Assembly: GCF_915070105.1 (NCBI RefSeq)
Contig: NZ_CAJZFJ010000016.1
Span: forward strand, 1-36,286
DNA from: an uncultured Porphyromonas sp.
GTDB lineage: Bacteria; Bacteroidota; Bacteroidia; Bacteroidales; Porphyromonadaceae
Direction: 5' to 3'
Length of the DNA: 36,286 nucleotides
Below, piece after piece: positions 14,273 to 25,046 of this stretch. The notes beneath the pieces are model-generated. The model saw nothing but the letters and a program-made list of their open reading frames with translations. It was not told where the DNA came from and searched no databases. The position numbers and the translations under genes were made by a program. How positions within the stretch are numbered: position 1 is the stretch's first letter; every line of letters begins with the position of its first letter.

Positions 14273-15861
14273 GTGTGATGAAGAATCCCCTACCCCAGAG
14301 GAGTGTACGTCTACTACTGACCTCACTACTGGCTCTCGTAGCTCTGCAGCAGCCTGCACTAGCGACGGAGCTACCTCGGCTGGTAGTCTACATCACCATA
14401 GAAGATCTGCGGGGAGACTACCTCGAGGAGCTTCGTCCGTACCTCTCCTCTCAGGGTCTGCAGAGGATGATGAGTGAGGGTAAGCTCTATCGTCAGGTCA
14501 GTTTCCCTCTAGCGGAGATCAACCGAGCCTCTGCCACGGCGACGCTCCACACCGCATCCTATCCATACGTACATGGCCTAGAGCGTCCCTCACTCTGGGT
14601 ACCCTCACAGAGTCGCTGGGAGAGTGTCTTCACAGACCCCAGCGTCCTAGGGAACTATACTCGAGATACCTATTCTCCTAAGAACCTACTCGTACACACC
14701 CTAGGCGATCGCCTAAGAGAGGCCTCGGCAGGCTCCTCAATCGTCTACTCCATAGCCTCAGACGCCGAGGTGGCGATAGCCTCAGGAGGGTGGTTCGCCA
14801 ATGGAGCCTTTTGGCTGGACAGCAAGATAGGCTCATGGGCTACCTCCACACACTACGAGGAGATGCCCAAGTTCCTAGAGGCCTACAACCGCTCCAATGA
14901 AGGCCCTAACAAGCGTCTAGTCTCAGGGCAGGTGGTGTGGAGTCCTCTACAGACCTATACCCCTAAGAGTGGCCGACAATGGTCAGACTGGGGGAAGGGC
15001 TTCTCCTATCGCTACCAAGGCCATCAGGTCGCAGACTTCAAGCGCAGTGCACTAGCCAACGAGGAGGTCACTGCCCTAGCCCTACGCCTCATCGACCAAG
15101 GGGGCTATGCCGAGAGCCGAAGCACAGGGATGCTCTCCCTCTCCTATAGCCTAGATGTCGCCCCACGTGATGCCCTCACCTCAGAGCTCACCGTAGAGGA
15201 GTTGGATGCCTATGTACGCCTAGATCGTAATGTGCAGGCCATCCTCTCGGAGCTAGATAAGAAGTTCGGCCAAGGCAATTACCTCGTCGCCCTAGCAGGT
15301 ACTGGCTATACCCACTATCGTCGCCCTCGTATCAAGGGCGCAGAGGCACGCTACGGACGCTTCAGCACCAAGAAGGGCGCTGCCCTACTTAACCTATACC
15401 TCTCTGCCATACACGGACAGGGAAGTTGGGTCGAGCGACTAGCAGATGGACGAATCTACCTCAACAAGAAGCTCATCGAGAGCAAGAAGATGCGCCTATC
15501 CGACCTACAGGAGCAGTCCGCAGCCTTCATCGAGGAGATGCAAGGTATCGGATATGCCGTAGCAGGCCATCACCTCATCGCCCAGTCCTCCCTGAGCGAC
15601 CTCGGCATCGCCCTAAGACGATCCGTCCACAACAAGTATCTAGCTGATGTCTACTGGTCCCTCATCCCAGGCTGGGAGGTAGAGGAGACAGCAGACAACC
15701 CCCACCTATGGCTTCACTCTACAGCCATAGCATCCCCCTGCATCCTCTTCGGAGCAGGCATTGACCCCAAGACCTTTACCTACCCTATCCTTACGGCACC
15801 TGATGTCGCTAAGGCTATCTCCTACGTACTGCGCATTCGTCCACCAAATGCAGCCCAGTAG
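14269..15861 (+). CDS. Alkaline phosphatase-fold protein, probably catalytically inactive
   Basis: This 530-residue exported protein (signal peptide through ALA-TELPR) has the overall layout of PafA-like phosphatases: LVVYITIEDLRGDYL at the N-terminus, TLHTASYPYVHGL, FANGAFWLDSKIGSWATSTHY, the Tyr-Val-Arg-Leu-Asp helix, and a C-terminal ASPCILFGAGI. By eye alignment from memory, the catalytic positions are changed. The first metal Asp is Glu (IEDLR), the nucleophile Thr falls on NRAS, the K/R pair of SLKDR becomes SDAE, the D-x3-H pair becomes DVAPR and the DH pair becomes GT (LAGTGYTH). It is translationally coupled to lnb by an ATGA overlap at 14269-14272, suggesting a shared role in the envelope. 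An upstream ATG (14230) is inside lnb and is not used. Confidence 0.8.
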   Translation: MSVMKNPLPQRSVRLLLTSLLALVALQQPALATELPRLVVYITIEDLRGDYLEELRPYLSSQGLQRMMSEGKLYRQVSFPLAEINRASATATLHTASYPYVHGLERPSLWVPSQSRWESVFTDPSVLGNYTRDTYSPKNLLVHTLGDRLREASAGSSIVYSIASDAEVAIASGGWFANGAFWLDSKIGSWATSTHYEEMPKFLEAYNRSNEGPNKRLVSGQVVWSPLQTYTPKSGRQWSDWGKGFSYRYQGHQVADFKRSALANEEVTALALRLIDQGGYAESRSTGMLSLSYSLDVAPRDALTSELTVEELDAYVRLDRNVQAILSELDKKFGQGNYLVALAGTGYTHYRRPRIKGAEARYGRFSTKKGAALLNLYLSAIHGQGSWVERLADGRIYLNKKLIESKKMRLSDLQEQSAAFIEEMQGIGYAVAGHHLIAQSSLSDLGIALRRSVHNKYLADVYWSLIPGWEVEETADNPHLWLHSTAIASPCILFGAGIDPKTFTYPILTAPDVAKAISYVLRIRPPNAAQ

Positions 15862-15910
15862 CTCGCAGGGTACTTCCCCGAGCATAGATTGGCACAGTCC
15901 TTGGTAGTAT

Positions 15911-15927
15911 CCTCTCGGTATGAGAGG
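15911..15927 (+). other. Small hairpin in the secA leader
   Basis: CCTCTC and GAGAGG form a 6-bp stem with a 5-nt loop, 50 nt before the secA ATG. It is not followed by a T run. It could end the upstream unit weakly or structure the leader. No good promoter box was found in 15862-15976. Confidence 0.3.
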
Positions 15928-15976
15928 AGGCTATCACTTTCGTATTAACAGCAACAATAATAGTATATATACATAG

Positions 15977-19279
<3,303 letters not shown>

Positions 19280-19307
19280 TCTCGCCCCACCATCAAACTC
19301 TTAGGGA

Positions 19308-19351
19308 TAGCCCCGACAGCTACAGAAGCTAGCTGTCGGGGCTACTCGTTT
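19308..19351 (+). terminator. Terminator of secA
   Basis: TAGCCCCGACAGCTA (19308-19322) pairs perfectly with TAGCTGTCGGGGCTA (19330-19344), with a 7-nt loop and CTCGTTTAT following. Confidence 0.85.
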
Positions 19352-19544
19352 ATCCCCACCCCATACAGAGAGAGGCCGCCCTCCTCTAATGCTCGCACTC
19401 CACCATACCTCTCTCGGGGGCAAAGAACCATGCCATATCTAGGAAGCGCTCCCCCTCTGGCGCCTGCTCCCAACTATCCCCTCTTGGGATGAGAATAGGG
19501 GTAGTTAGTAGGGGAAAGTGTGGGGTATGCTCTGTTATTTCTAT

Positions 19545-19552
19545 TATCTTTG
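19545..19552 (+). promoter_or_regulatory. -7 box of the 19616-24447 gene cluster
   Basis: TATCTTTG is a perfect match in a locally A+T-rich stretch, with a predicted start near 19559 and a leader of ~57 nt. It is the only clear promoter found for the seven co-directional genes that follow. Confidence 0.6.
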
Positions 19553-19615
19553 TGCTAAGCTTATTAGGATAGTTATCTCTGTAGAGTGTACGCTCCCCAA
19601 GCCCCACCAAGTAGT

Positions 19616-19909
19616 ATGGCAAGTAAACGACAACTCAAGAAAGACGTCATCGCAGAGGTTATGCGCCTCTTTGACGAAGCCCTGATCATCCGCTCTGTAG
19701 CTGATAGCGAAGCGATGCAACGTGAGCTGGAGGATCTGATGGATGACATCATGGTCTTCACTGACGATACCCTGCGACGTATCGACCACCCCGACGGCAA
19801 GGACAATCCTGCCCTCGTGAGGAGCTACTATCGTGCGCTGCGTCAGCATATAGCGGAGAACGCTACGCACATCTCTGATCGTCTCGATCAGTTCATCGAG
19901 GGGCTCTAG
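19616..19909 (+). CDS. Small helical protein of unknown function
   Basis: This 97-residue, charged, cytoplasmic protein is predicted to be entirely helical (KKDVIAEVMRLFDEALI, RELEDLMDDIMVFTDDTLRRI, YYRALRQHIAENATHISDRLDQFIEGL). No catalytic motif, signal or membrane segment is visible, and I do not recognise a named family. The start is the ATG at 19616; an earlier ATG at 19586 would add ten Pro-rich residues. C/G-ending codons like its neighbours support genuine coding. It is first in the cluster and is followed after 34 nt by the acyltransferase gene. Confidence 0.75.
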   Translation: MASKRQLKKDVIAEVMRLFDEALIIRSVADSEAMQRELEDLMDDIMVFTDDTLRRIDHPDGKDNPALVRSYYRALRQHIAENATHISDRLDQFIEGL

Positions 19910-19943
19910 CCTAGGCTACCCCTGCTACCCAAACCCGATTATT

Positions 19944-20489
19944 TTGCGAAAAATATTTGCCCAAAGCCTCCTTCGCCTACTCGGCTGGAGGATACTTCCC
20001 CTGCCGCAGGATCACCCCTCTGGTAGCGTCATCTGTGTCGCTCCACATACCAGCAATAGGGACTTCACCCTCGGACTACTCTACTCCTGGGCTGTCGGCA
20101 TCAAGTCTGGCTTCCTAATGAAGAGTGATTGGTTCTTCTTCCCTCTTGGCTCCATCCTACGTGCTCTAGGCGGTGTACCAATCAATCGAAAGGAACGCTC
20201 CCAGACCGTAGATCGTATCAAGGAGCTCCTCGTACGTCAGGGGCAGATGCACATCGCCATCACCCCCGAGGGGACACGCTCACGAGCCGAGAAGTGGAAG
20301 AGTGGCTTCTACCATATCGCCACAGCCGCTAGTCTCCCCATAGAGCTGGCTGTACTGGACTACAAGCGGCACGAGCTGGGGATCTTCGAGGTCTTCTACC
20401 CTACGGGTGACCTAGAGGCAGACCTTAGCTATATCCGCTCTCGCTTCAGTGCAGAGCAGGCTCGCTACCCCGAGAAGTTCACCCCCTAA
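19944..20489 (+). CDS. PlsC-like acyltransferase (1-acylglycerol-3-phosphate type)
   Basis: This 181-residue protein carries the acyltransferase blocks APHTSNRDF (H-x4-D catalytic motif, H35 and D40), GGVPINR (76-82) and TPEGTRSR (107-114, acceptor-phosphate binding). Such enzymes acylate lysophosphatidate or related lipids at the membrane. It is shorter than E. coli PlsC (245) but within the range of the compact Bacteroidota versions. The frame has no ATG before the first motif. The only plausible start is TTG at 19944, and no in-frame ATG/GTG occurs between the previous stop and this codon. It ends 13 nt before the omega-amidase gene. Confidence 0.85.
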   Translation: MRKIFAQSLLRLLGWRILPLPQDHPSGSVICVAPHTSNRDFTLGLLYSWAVGIKSGFLMKSDWFFFPLGSILRALGGVPINRKERSQTVDRIKELLVRQGQMHIAITPEGTRSRAEKWKSGFYHIATAASLPIELAVLDYKRHELGIFEVFYPTGDLEADLSYIRSRFSAEQARYPEKFTP

Positions 20490-20502
20490 AGCTCCCACCC
20501 CT

Positions 20503-21309
20503 ATGTCCCTCCTCTCTCCCTCCCCCACCCTACGTGTGGCAGCTGTGCAGTGCTCCATCCTATGGAATGATGTCGAGGGCAACTGCCAGCGCATCCGCAG
20601 CTATGTCGCCCAGCATGCCCACGAGGCCGAGCTCATTATCTTCCCTGAGACGATCACGACAGGCTTCTCTGCCGAGGCCGCACAGCTCGCTGATGAAGAT
20701 CGAGGTGAGGTCTATACCCTCCTCACAGAGCTAGCCAAGGAGTACCAAGTAGGGCTCGCTGGGAGCTACCTCACACGGGCGAGCGATGGCAAGATCTATA
20801 ATATGTTCTTCCTCATCGACGAGCAGGGGCAGATGCAGCGACAGCCTAAGCGACACCTCTTCGCCCCTGGTGGCGAGCGGGAGTTCGTCTCTGCAGCTAC
20901 GGAGCGTCAGATACTCTCCTTCCATGGCTGGCGGATACTGCCTATCATCTGCTATGATATGCGCTTCCCCGTCTGGTGTCGCAACGTGCATAATGAGTAT
21001 GACCTCATTATCTGCGTGGCCAACTGGCCTCGTCCTCGTCGTCGGGTCTTCTCGACCCTCCTCAGAGCACGAGCTATGGAGAACCTCGCCTATATGGTCG
21101 GGCTCAATCGTGTAGGCACCGATCCACAGGGACTCGTCTACACGGGCGACTCAGCGATACTCAACGCTCGTGGGGAAGCCCTCGCCGAGGCAGAGGAGGG
21201 TGCGGAGACAGTCCTCGTAGCGACACTCGACTATGCTCCGCTGGCTGACCTAAGGCATAAGTTCCCCGTATGGGAGGATGCCGATAGCTTCACCCTCGAC
21301 CTCCCCTAA
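20503..21309 (+). CDS. Nitrilase-superfamily omega-amidase (YafV/Nit2-like)
   Basis: This 268-residue cytoplasmic enzyme has the carbon-nitrogen hydrolase triad visible: E49 (IIFPETITTGF), K116 (QPKRHLF) and C150 (PIICYDMRFPVW). The CYD-x-RFPVW-x-RN signature is that of omega-amidases that hydrolyse 2-oxoglutaramate or 2-oxosuccinamate to the keto acid and ammonia, clearing by-products of glutamine/asparagine transamination. The frame is open from 20449, but that extension lies inside the acyltransferase gene, and the ATG at 20503 is used. pyrE follows after 37 nt. Confidence 0.9.
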   Translation: MSLLSPSPTLRVAAVQCSILWNDVEGNCQRIRSYVAQHAHEAELIIFPETITTGFSAEAAQLADEDRGEVYTLLTELAKEYQVGLAGSYLTRASDGKIYNMFFLIDEQGQMQRQPKRHLFAPGGEREFVSAATERQILSFHGWRILPIICYDMRFPVWCRNVHNEYDLIICVANWPRPRRRVFSTLLRARAMENLAYMVGLNRVGTDPQGLVYTGDSAILNARGEALAEAEEGAETVLVATLDYAPLADLRHKFPVWEDADSFTLDLP

Positions 21310-21346
21310 GACTCTACGCTTCAATATACATCAGATACATCGACAA

Positions 21347-21991
21347 ATGAATACAAAGACCACGGCTGAGCGTGTTGCCAAAGCCCTGCTCGAAGTCAAG
21401 GCTGTCAAGCTCCAGCCCGATGCACCCTTCACCTGGGCATCAGGGTGGAAGTCCCCTATCTACTGTGACAATCGTGTCACCCTATCCTATCCTGCCGTAC
21501 GTACCCTCATCAAGGAGGAGCTCGCAGAGGCCATCCGTAGGGAATACGGGATGCCCGAGGTCATCGCAGGTGTCGCTACGGGTGCTATCGCACAGGGCGC
21601 ACTCGTAGCAGACCTCCTAGGTCTACCCTTCGTCTATGTACGTCCGAAGGCTAAGGATCATGGTATGGGCAATCAGATCGAGGGAGAGCTCCCCGAGGGT
21701 AGCCGTGTCCTCGTCGTAGAGGATCTGATCTCCACGGGTGGGAGCAGCCTCAAGGCCGTCGAGGCGCTACGCCAGGTTGGTAGCGAAGTCCTCGGCATGG
21801 TCGCTGTCTACACCCACGGCTTCCCTCAGGCTGTAGAGGCCTTCGCCGAAGCCTCTGTGCGTCTAGTCACCCTCAGCGACTACGACACCGTGATCGCCGA
21901 GGCTCTTGCGACGGGCTACATCTCGCCCGAGGATGAGTCGCTACTCAAGCAGTGGCGTCAGAGCCCAGACACCTGGACGGGGAGACGCTAG
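21347..21991 (+). CDS. pyrE: Orotate phosphoribosyltransferase
   Basis: This 214-residue pyrimidine biosynthesis enzyme converts orotate and PRPP to orotidine 5'-phosphate. The PRPP loop VVEDLISTGGSS (124-135 approx.), the flexible catalytic loop with RPKAKDHGMGNQIEG (99-113) and the N-terminal FTWASGWKSPIYCDNR substrate region are all present. The ATG at 21347 is chosen; the frame upstream runs back into the omega-amidase gene. The following SRPBCC gene is the usual neighbour of pyrE in Bacteroidales as I recall it. Confidence 0.96.
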   Translation: MNTKTTAERVAKALLEVKAVKLQPDAPFTWASGWKSPIYCDNRVTLSYPAVRTLIKEELAEAIRREYGMPEVIAGVATGAIAQGALVADLLGLPFVYVRPKAKDHGMGNQIEGELPEGSRVLVVEDLISTGGSSLKAVEALRQVGSEVLGMVAVYTHGFPQAVEAFAEASVRLVTLSDYDTVIAEALATGYISPEDESLLKQWRQSPDTWTGRR

Positions 21992-22051
21992 TGCGCCCCT
22001 GTCCCTATCGCCCCTATCGCCCCTATCACCTTATACATTAGACTTATCTCA

Positions 22052-22471
22052 ATGAGTGACTATACCAGTTCGATCAAGAGCATCGCTGCCCCCCGCCATC
22101 GTGTCTATGAGCGTCTCTCCGACCTCAATGGTCTAGCCTCCGTACGAGATCGACTACCCGAGGAGGCAAAGGAGAAGATCCAGATCGAGCCTATCGATGC
22201 GGATAGCTGTGCCTTCGTCATCCCCGGCGCAGGTAGACTCGTGCTACGTGTCATAGAGCGTGAGCCTGAGGGTACGATCAAGCTTGCCACCGAGCAGTCT
22301 CCCCTAGACCTGACCCTGTGGATACAGCTACTCGAGCCCGCACCTAACGATACACGCCTCAGGCTAACCCTACGTGCCGACCTGAACTTCTTCGTACGTA
22401 AGATGATCGGGAGCAAGCTCGAGGAGGGTGTCGAGCGACTAGCTGATATGCTGGCTATCCTCCCCTACTGA
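22052..22471 (+). CDS. SRPBCC-fold protein (START-like)
   Basis: This 139-residue single-domain protein has the layout of the SRPBCC/polyketide-cyclase-like ligand-binding fold. It runs from an N-terminal strand and helix (SIKSIAAPRHRVYERLSDLNGL), through a strand-rich middle (IEPIDADSCAFVIPGAGRLVLRVIEREPEGTIKLATE, WIQLLEP, TRLRLTLRADL), to a long C-terminal helix (VRKMIGSKLEEGVERLADMLAIL). No catalytic residues are evident and the ligand is unknown. The 60-nt gap after pyrE contains three runs of CCCTATC-type low-complexity sequence. Confidence 0.8.
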   Translation: MSDYTSSIKSIAAPRHRVYERLSDLNGLASVRDRLPEEAKEKIQIEPIDADSCAFVIPGAGRLVLRVIEREPEGTIKLATEQSPLDLTLWIQLLEPAPNDTRLRLTLRADLNFFVRKMIGSKLEEGVERLADMLAILPY

Positions 22472-22513
22472 TCCTCCCCTTCTCCTCACTGATCCCTACA
22501 CCTCCTAGATAGT

Positions 22514-22966
22514 ATGGCTCGTCTGTGTGACTACCTCGCACTCGCTGGGCTCGTCGGGCTCGTATCCTGTACGAGTGCTGTGGAGCCTAGGGTACCTCAG
22601 GCTGCGGTGTACTACCACCTCCACCTGCAGGATACTCGCCACAGGGCACTACTCTCTCCTGGGGGCATCATACGTATCACCCAGCCCAAGACGGCACAGG
22701 ATCGTCTCGGCAATGCTGGGCTAGCGGTGGTACGCTCTGTCGAGCAGGCGGAGGAGTTCTACGCCTTTGACCTCGCTTGCCCAGGGGTGCATAGTCAGGG
22801 AGCACAGCTGGAGGTGAAGGGGATGCGACTGGTGTGCCCGAGCTGCAGGAGTGCCTTCGAGGTGCTACAGGGTACTGGTCGCCCCGAGGAGGGCTCTGCC
22901 CAGTCCCCCCTGAGACGCTACCGAGTGGTACGTATGGATCGCTACCACCTACTCGTCACGAGCTAG
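22514..22966 (+). CDS. Rieske-fold-like lipoprotein with a Cys cluster
   Basis: This 150-residue predicted lipoprotein has lipobox LVSC (C19). The body matches a Bacteroidota family of small lipoproteins with a Rieske-like layout: YAFDLACPGVH (C89, H93), then RLVCPSCRSAFEV (C108, C111) and a G-rich turn before LRRYRVV. Canonical Rieske proteins bind a [2Fe-2S] cluster with C-x-H and C-x2-H. Here the second pair is C-x2-C, so a mononuclear metal or zinc-ribbon-like site is as likely as an Fe-S cluster. The role is unknown. It lies between the SRPBCC and cls genes with short gaps. Confidence 0.7.
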   Translation: MARLCDYLALAGLVGLVSCTSAVEPRVPQAAVYYHLHLQDTRHRALLSPGGIIRITQPKTAQDRLGNAGLAVVRSVEQAEEFYAFDLACPGVHSQGAQLEVKGMRLVCPSCRSAFEVLQGTGRPEEGSAQSPLRRYRVVRMDRYHLLVTS

Positions 22967-23019
22967 CCTGACTGCGGGGAGCTCCCTGCGCTCATCTAGC
23001 CCTTTGGTTTCTCATTCTT

Positions 23020-24447
23020 ATGGCATTCTCTAGCTGGCTCATCATAGCCTATATAGTGACCACCCTAGGGGTCATCGGCACGGTGCTCAGTGAGAACCGC
23101 AACCCACTGAAGGCATCGGCATGGATCCTCATCGTCGGGCTAATACCGGTCGTGGGGATTATGACCTATATCGTCTTCGGCCAAGACCAGAGGCGACTAC
23201 ATAGCATCAGTCGACGCTTCTACCGACGACTCATGCGTCGCCCCCAGCAGCTCTCCCTACCGAAGCACCTACAGCGCAAGCGACAGATCACGGAGGAGCA
23301 CCTTCGTATGATCGAGCTCATCCAGCGCAACTCCAATACCCCCCTCCTACAGCTACAGTCCCTAGAGATCTATGCCTGGGGGGCAGATATGTACGAGGCA
23401 CTCTTCCACGACCTAGAGCAGGCCGAGGAGTACATCCACCTACAGGCCTATATCTTCGGGGCAGATGCTGTGCTTGACCGCCTGACCGACCTACTCATCC
23501 GCAAGGCCAAGGAGGGTGTAACCATACGTATCATCTACGACCACCTCGGCTCCTACAATGTCCCCAAGGCCTACTGGCAGCGTATGCGCTCGGCGGGGAT
23601 ACAGGTCTATGCCTTCATGCGTGTGGCCTTCCCGCTACTCTCCACGACGGTGAACTACCGCAATCACCGCAAGATCGTCATCATCGACGGCTCTATCGGC
23701 TATGTAGGGGGGATGAACTTCGCCCAGCGTTACCTCACGGGCAACGAGCTAGGGCGATGGCGAGACACCCACTTCCGCATCACGGGGGTCGCTGTGGCGG
23801 GTCTGCAGAGCTCCTTCCTCATCGACTGGTACACCGTCTCACGCAAGGTCGTCAATATGGACCGCTACTTTGACCCCTCCGTACCAGCCAACGAATATTC
23901 GCCCTCCGTGCAGTTCGTCTCGGGTGGGCCGATCAGTCACTGGCGATCCATCGAGCAGGCCATCATCTATATGATCTCCCGTGCCAGTGAGCGTATCTAC
24001 ATCCAGACACCCTACTTCCTACCGACCGAGAACCTCAATAATGCCCTCATCACCGCAGCCCTAGCTGGCGTCCAAGTGGAGCTCATGCTCCCCGAGCGTA
24101 CCGACTCTCGACTCACGACCTACGCTGCCAACTCTTATCTGACTCTACTGCTGGAGGCTGGGGTGAAGATCTATCGCTACACCGAGGGCTTCCTACACTC
24201 CAAGCTCATTATGGTCGATAGCAGCCTAGCCTCCATTGGCTCTGCCAATATGGACTTCCGTAGCCTGGAGCACAACTTCGAGATCTCGGGCTTCGTCTAT
24301 GACTCTGGCATTACGAAGCGACTCATCGCCCTATTCGAGGCTGACAAGAAGCGCTGTCGTCTGCTCACTGCCGAGGAATGGGAGGAACGCAGTCGGCAGA
24401 CACGTATGGCAGAGTCTGTGATGCGCCTCTTCGCTCCGATGCTCTAG
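23020..24447 (+). CDS. cls: Cardiolipin synthase
   Basis: This 475-residue phospholipase-D-superfamily enzyme condenses two phosphatidylglycerol molecules to cardiolipin at the inner membrane. Two N-terminal transmembrane helices (4-22 and 33-53, including the PLDNT-like VFGQDQRR junction) precede the two HKD motifs: H216-x-K218-x4-D223 (HRKIVIIDGSIGYVGGMN) and H393-x-K395-x4-D400 (HSKLIMVDSSLASIGSAN). The length is typical of Bacillus-type Cls. It is last of the 19616-24447 cluster, and a hairpin about 115 nt downstream may end the unit. Confidence 0.96.
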   Translation: MAFSSWLIIAYIVTTLGVIGTVLSENRNPLKASAWILIVGLIPVVGIMTYIVFGQDQRRLHSISRRFYRRLMRRPQQLSLPKHLQRKRQITEEHLRMIELIQRNSNTPLLQLQSLEIYAWGADMYEALFHDLEQAEEYIHLQAYIFGADAVLDRLTDLLIRKAKEGVTIRIIYDHLGSYNVPKAYWQRMRSAGIQVYAFMRVAFPLLSTTVNYRNHRKIVIIDGSIGYVGGMNFAQRYLTGNELGRWRDTHFRITGVAVAGLQSSFLIDWYTVSRKVVNMDRYFDPSVPANEYSPSVQFVSGGPISHWRSIEQAIIYMISRASERIYIQTPYFLPTENLNNALITAALAGVQVELMLPERTDSRLTTYAANSYLTLLLEAGVKIYRYTEGFLHSKLIMVDSSLASIGSANMDFRSLEHNFEISGFVYDSGITKRLIALFEADKKRCRLLTAEEWEERSRQTRMAESVMRLFAPML

Positions 24448-24561
24448 CCTAGTACCAGCCCCCCCTTCGAGAGATGGCTCATCCTATCCCGACCCACGAG
24501 GTCAGAGATAGCCCCAGCAACTCCCATCGACCGAATAGCCCACACCTCCAGAGAGGTATCG

Positions 24562-24591
24562 ACCCCCTCATATCGCTTATGATGAGGGGGT
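24562..24591 (+). terminator. Hairpin downstream of cls
   Basis: ACCCCCTCAT (24562-24571) pairs with ATGAGGGGGT (24582-24591), a 10-bp stem with a 10-nt loop and only TTACAA after it. It probably terminates the cls cluster, perhaps with factor help. 24448-24560 holds nothing recognisable. Confidence 0.5.
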
Positions 24592-24618
24592 TACAATGCA
24601 CATACAAATAGTCCCTTT

Positions 24619-24733
24619 GCGCTCTTACCGAGAGCGCATCAGCGTTCATACTAAGAGCACATCTACGATCTTAGTATGAACGCAAGGGCGTCCTTACCGA
24701 AAGCGCATGAGCGTTCTCGGTATGTTCGTTTTT
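24619..24733. repeat. Nested inverted-repeat cluster upstream of susC
   Basis: Three hairpins lie in series: GCGCTC/GAGCGC (24619-24637); a perfect 15-bp pair GCGTTCATACTAAGA (24642-24656) with TCTTAGTATGAACGC (24669-24683); and TACCGAAAGCGC (24695-24706) with GCGTTCTCGGTA (24711-24722), 10 of 12 paired, followed by GTTCGTTTTTG. The words TTACCGA-AGCGCAT-AGCGTTC occur twice in direct order (24626-24646 and 24694-24716), so the hairpins may derive from a duplicated unit. It could be a structured RNA, tandem terminators or a repeat insertion. Confidence 0.6.
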
Positions 24734-24794
24734 GCCCCCTAGGTATCGTCACTACCAGGGTCGGATTGATGAGAGTGATATGACTATGGGGCAG

Positions 24795-24831
24795 AGGATC
24801 TCGTACTAGTCTCTACCTAGATCCTTTTTTT
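24795..24831 (+). terminator. Terminator-like hairpin with T7 run
   Basis: AGGATCT (24795-24801) and AGATCCT (24819-24825) with a 17-nt loop run straight into seven T residues (24825-24831). It lies about 165 nt before the susC promoter box, so it would end a transcript coming from the inverted-repeat cluster. Confidence 0.5.
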
Positions 24832-24995
24832 AGGGGTGAACGCACCCAACTCTCCCCCTTGAGCGAGGTACAGACACATTCCTAAATATCATTCGATACA
24901 CTGGGTAAAACACTGGTGGACAAAGCCCTGACTTCTTTCATTATTTTATTAAGTCTGAACACCTTAGTTTAGGTACATATCCCCTAGGAATGCTC

Positions 24996-25003
24996 TATAT
25001 TTG
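24996..25003 (+). promoter_or_regulatory. -7 box of the susCD operon
   Basis: TATATTTG is a perfect match, with a predicted start near 25010 and a leader of ~37 nt to the ATG at 25047. The -33 region holds TTTAG near 24968-24972. Confidence 0.6.
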
Positions 25004-25046
25004 CCACGGAATTGTACTACTTCATTAACCATAAAGACTCAAAAGA

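Noticed and set aside
19386..19622. Minus-strand open frame of 78 codons ending near secA's terminator
   Set aside because: The C-terminal part (GDSWEQAPEGERFLDMAWFFAPERG) reads like protein, but the N-terminal part runs through the promoter and start of the plus-strand gene at 19616, and there is no internal start before the plausible part. It is at most a gene remnant.
21992..22051. Short repeated CCCTATCG-type spacer between pyrE and the SRPBCC gene
   Set aside because: About three copies of a 9-nt word form a low-complexity spacer, too short to call a functional repeat.
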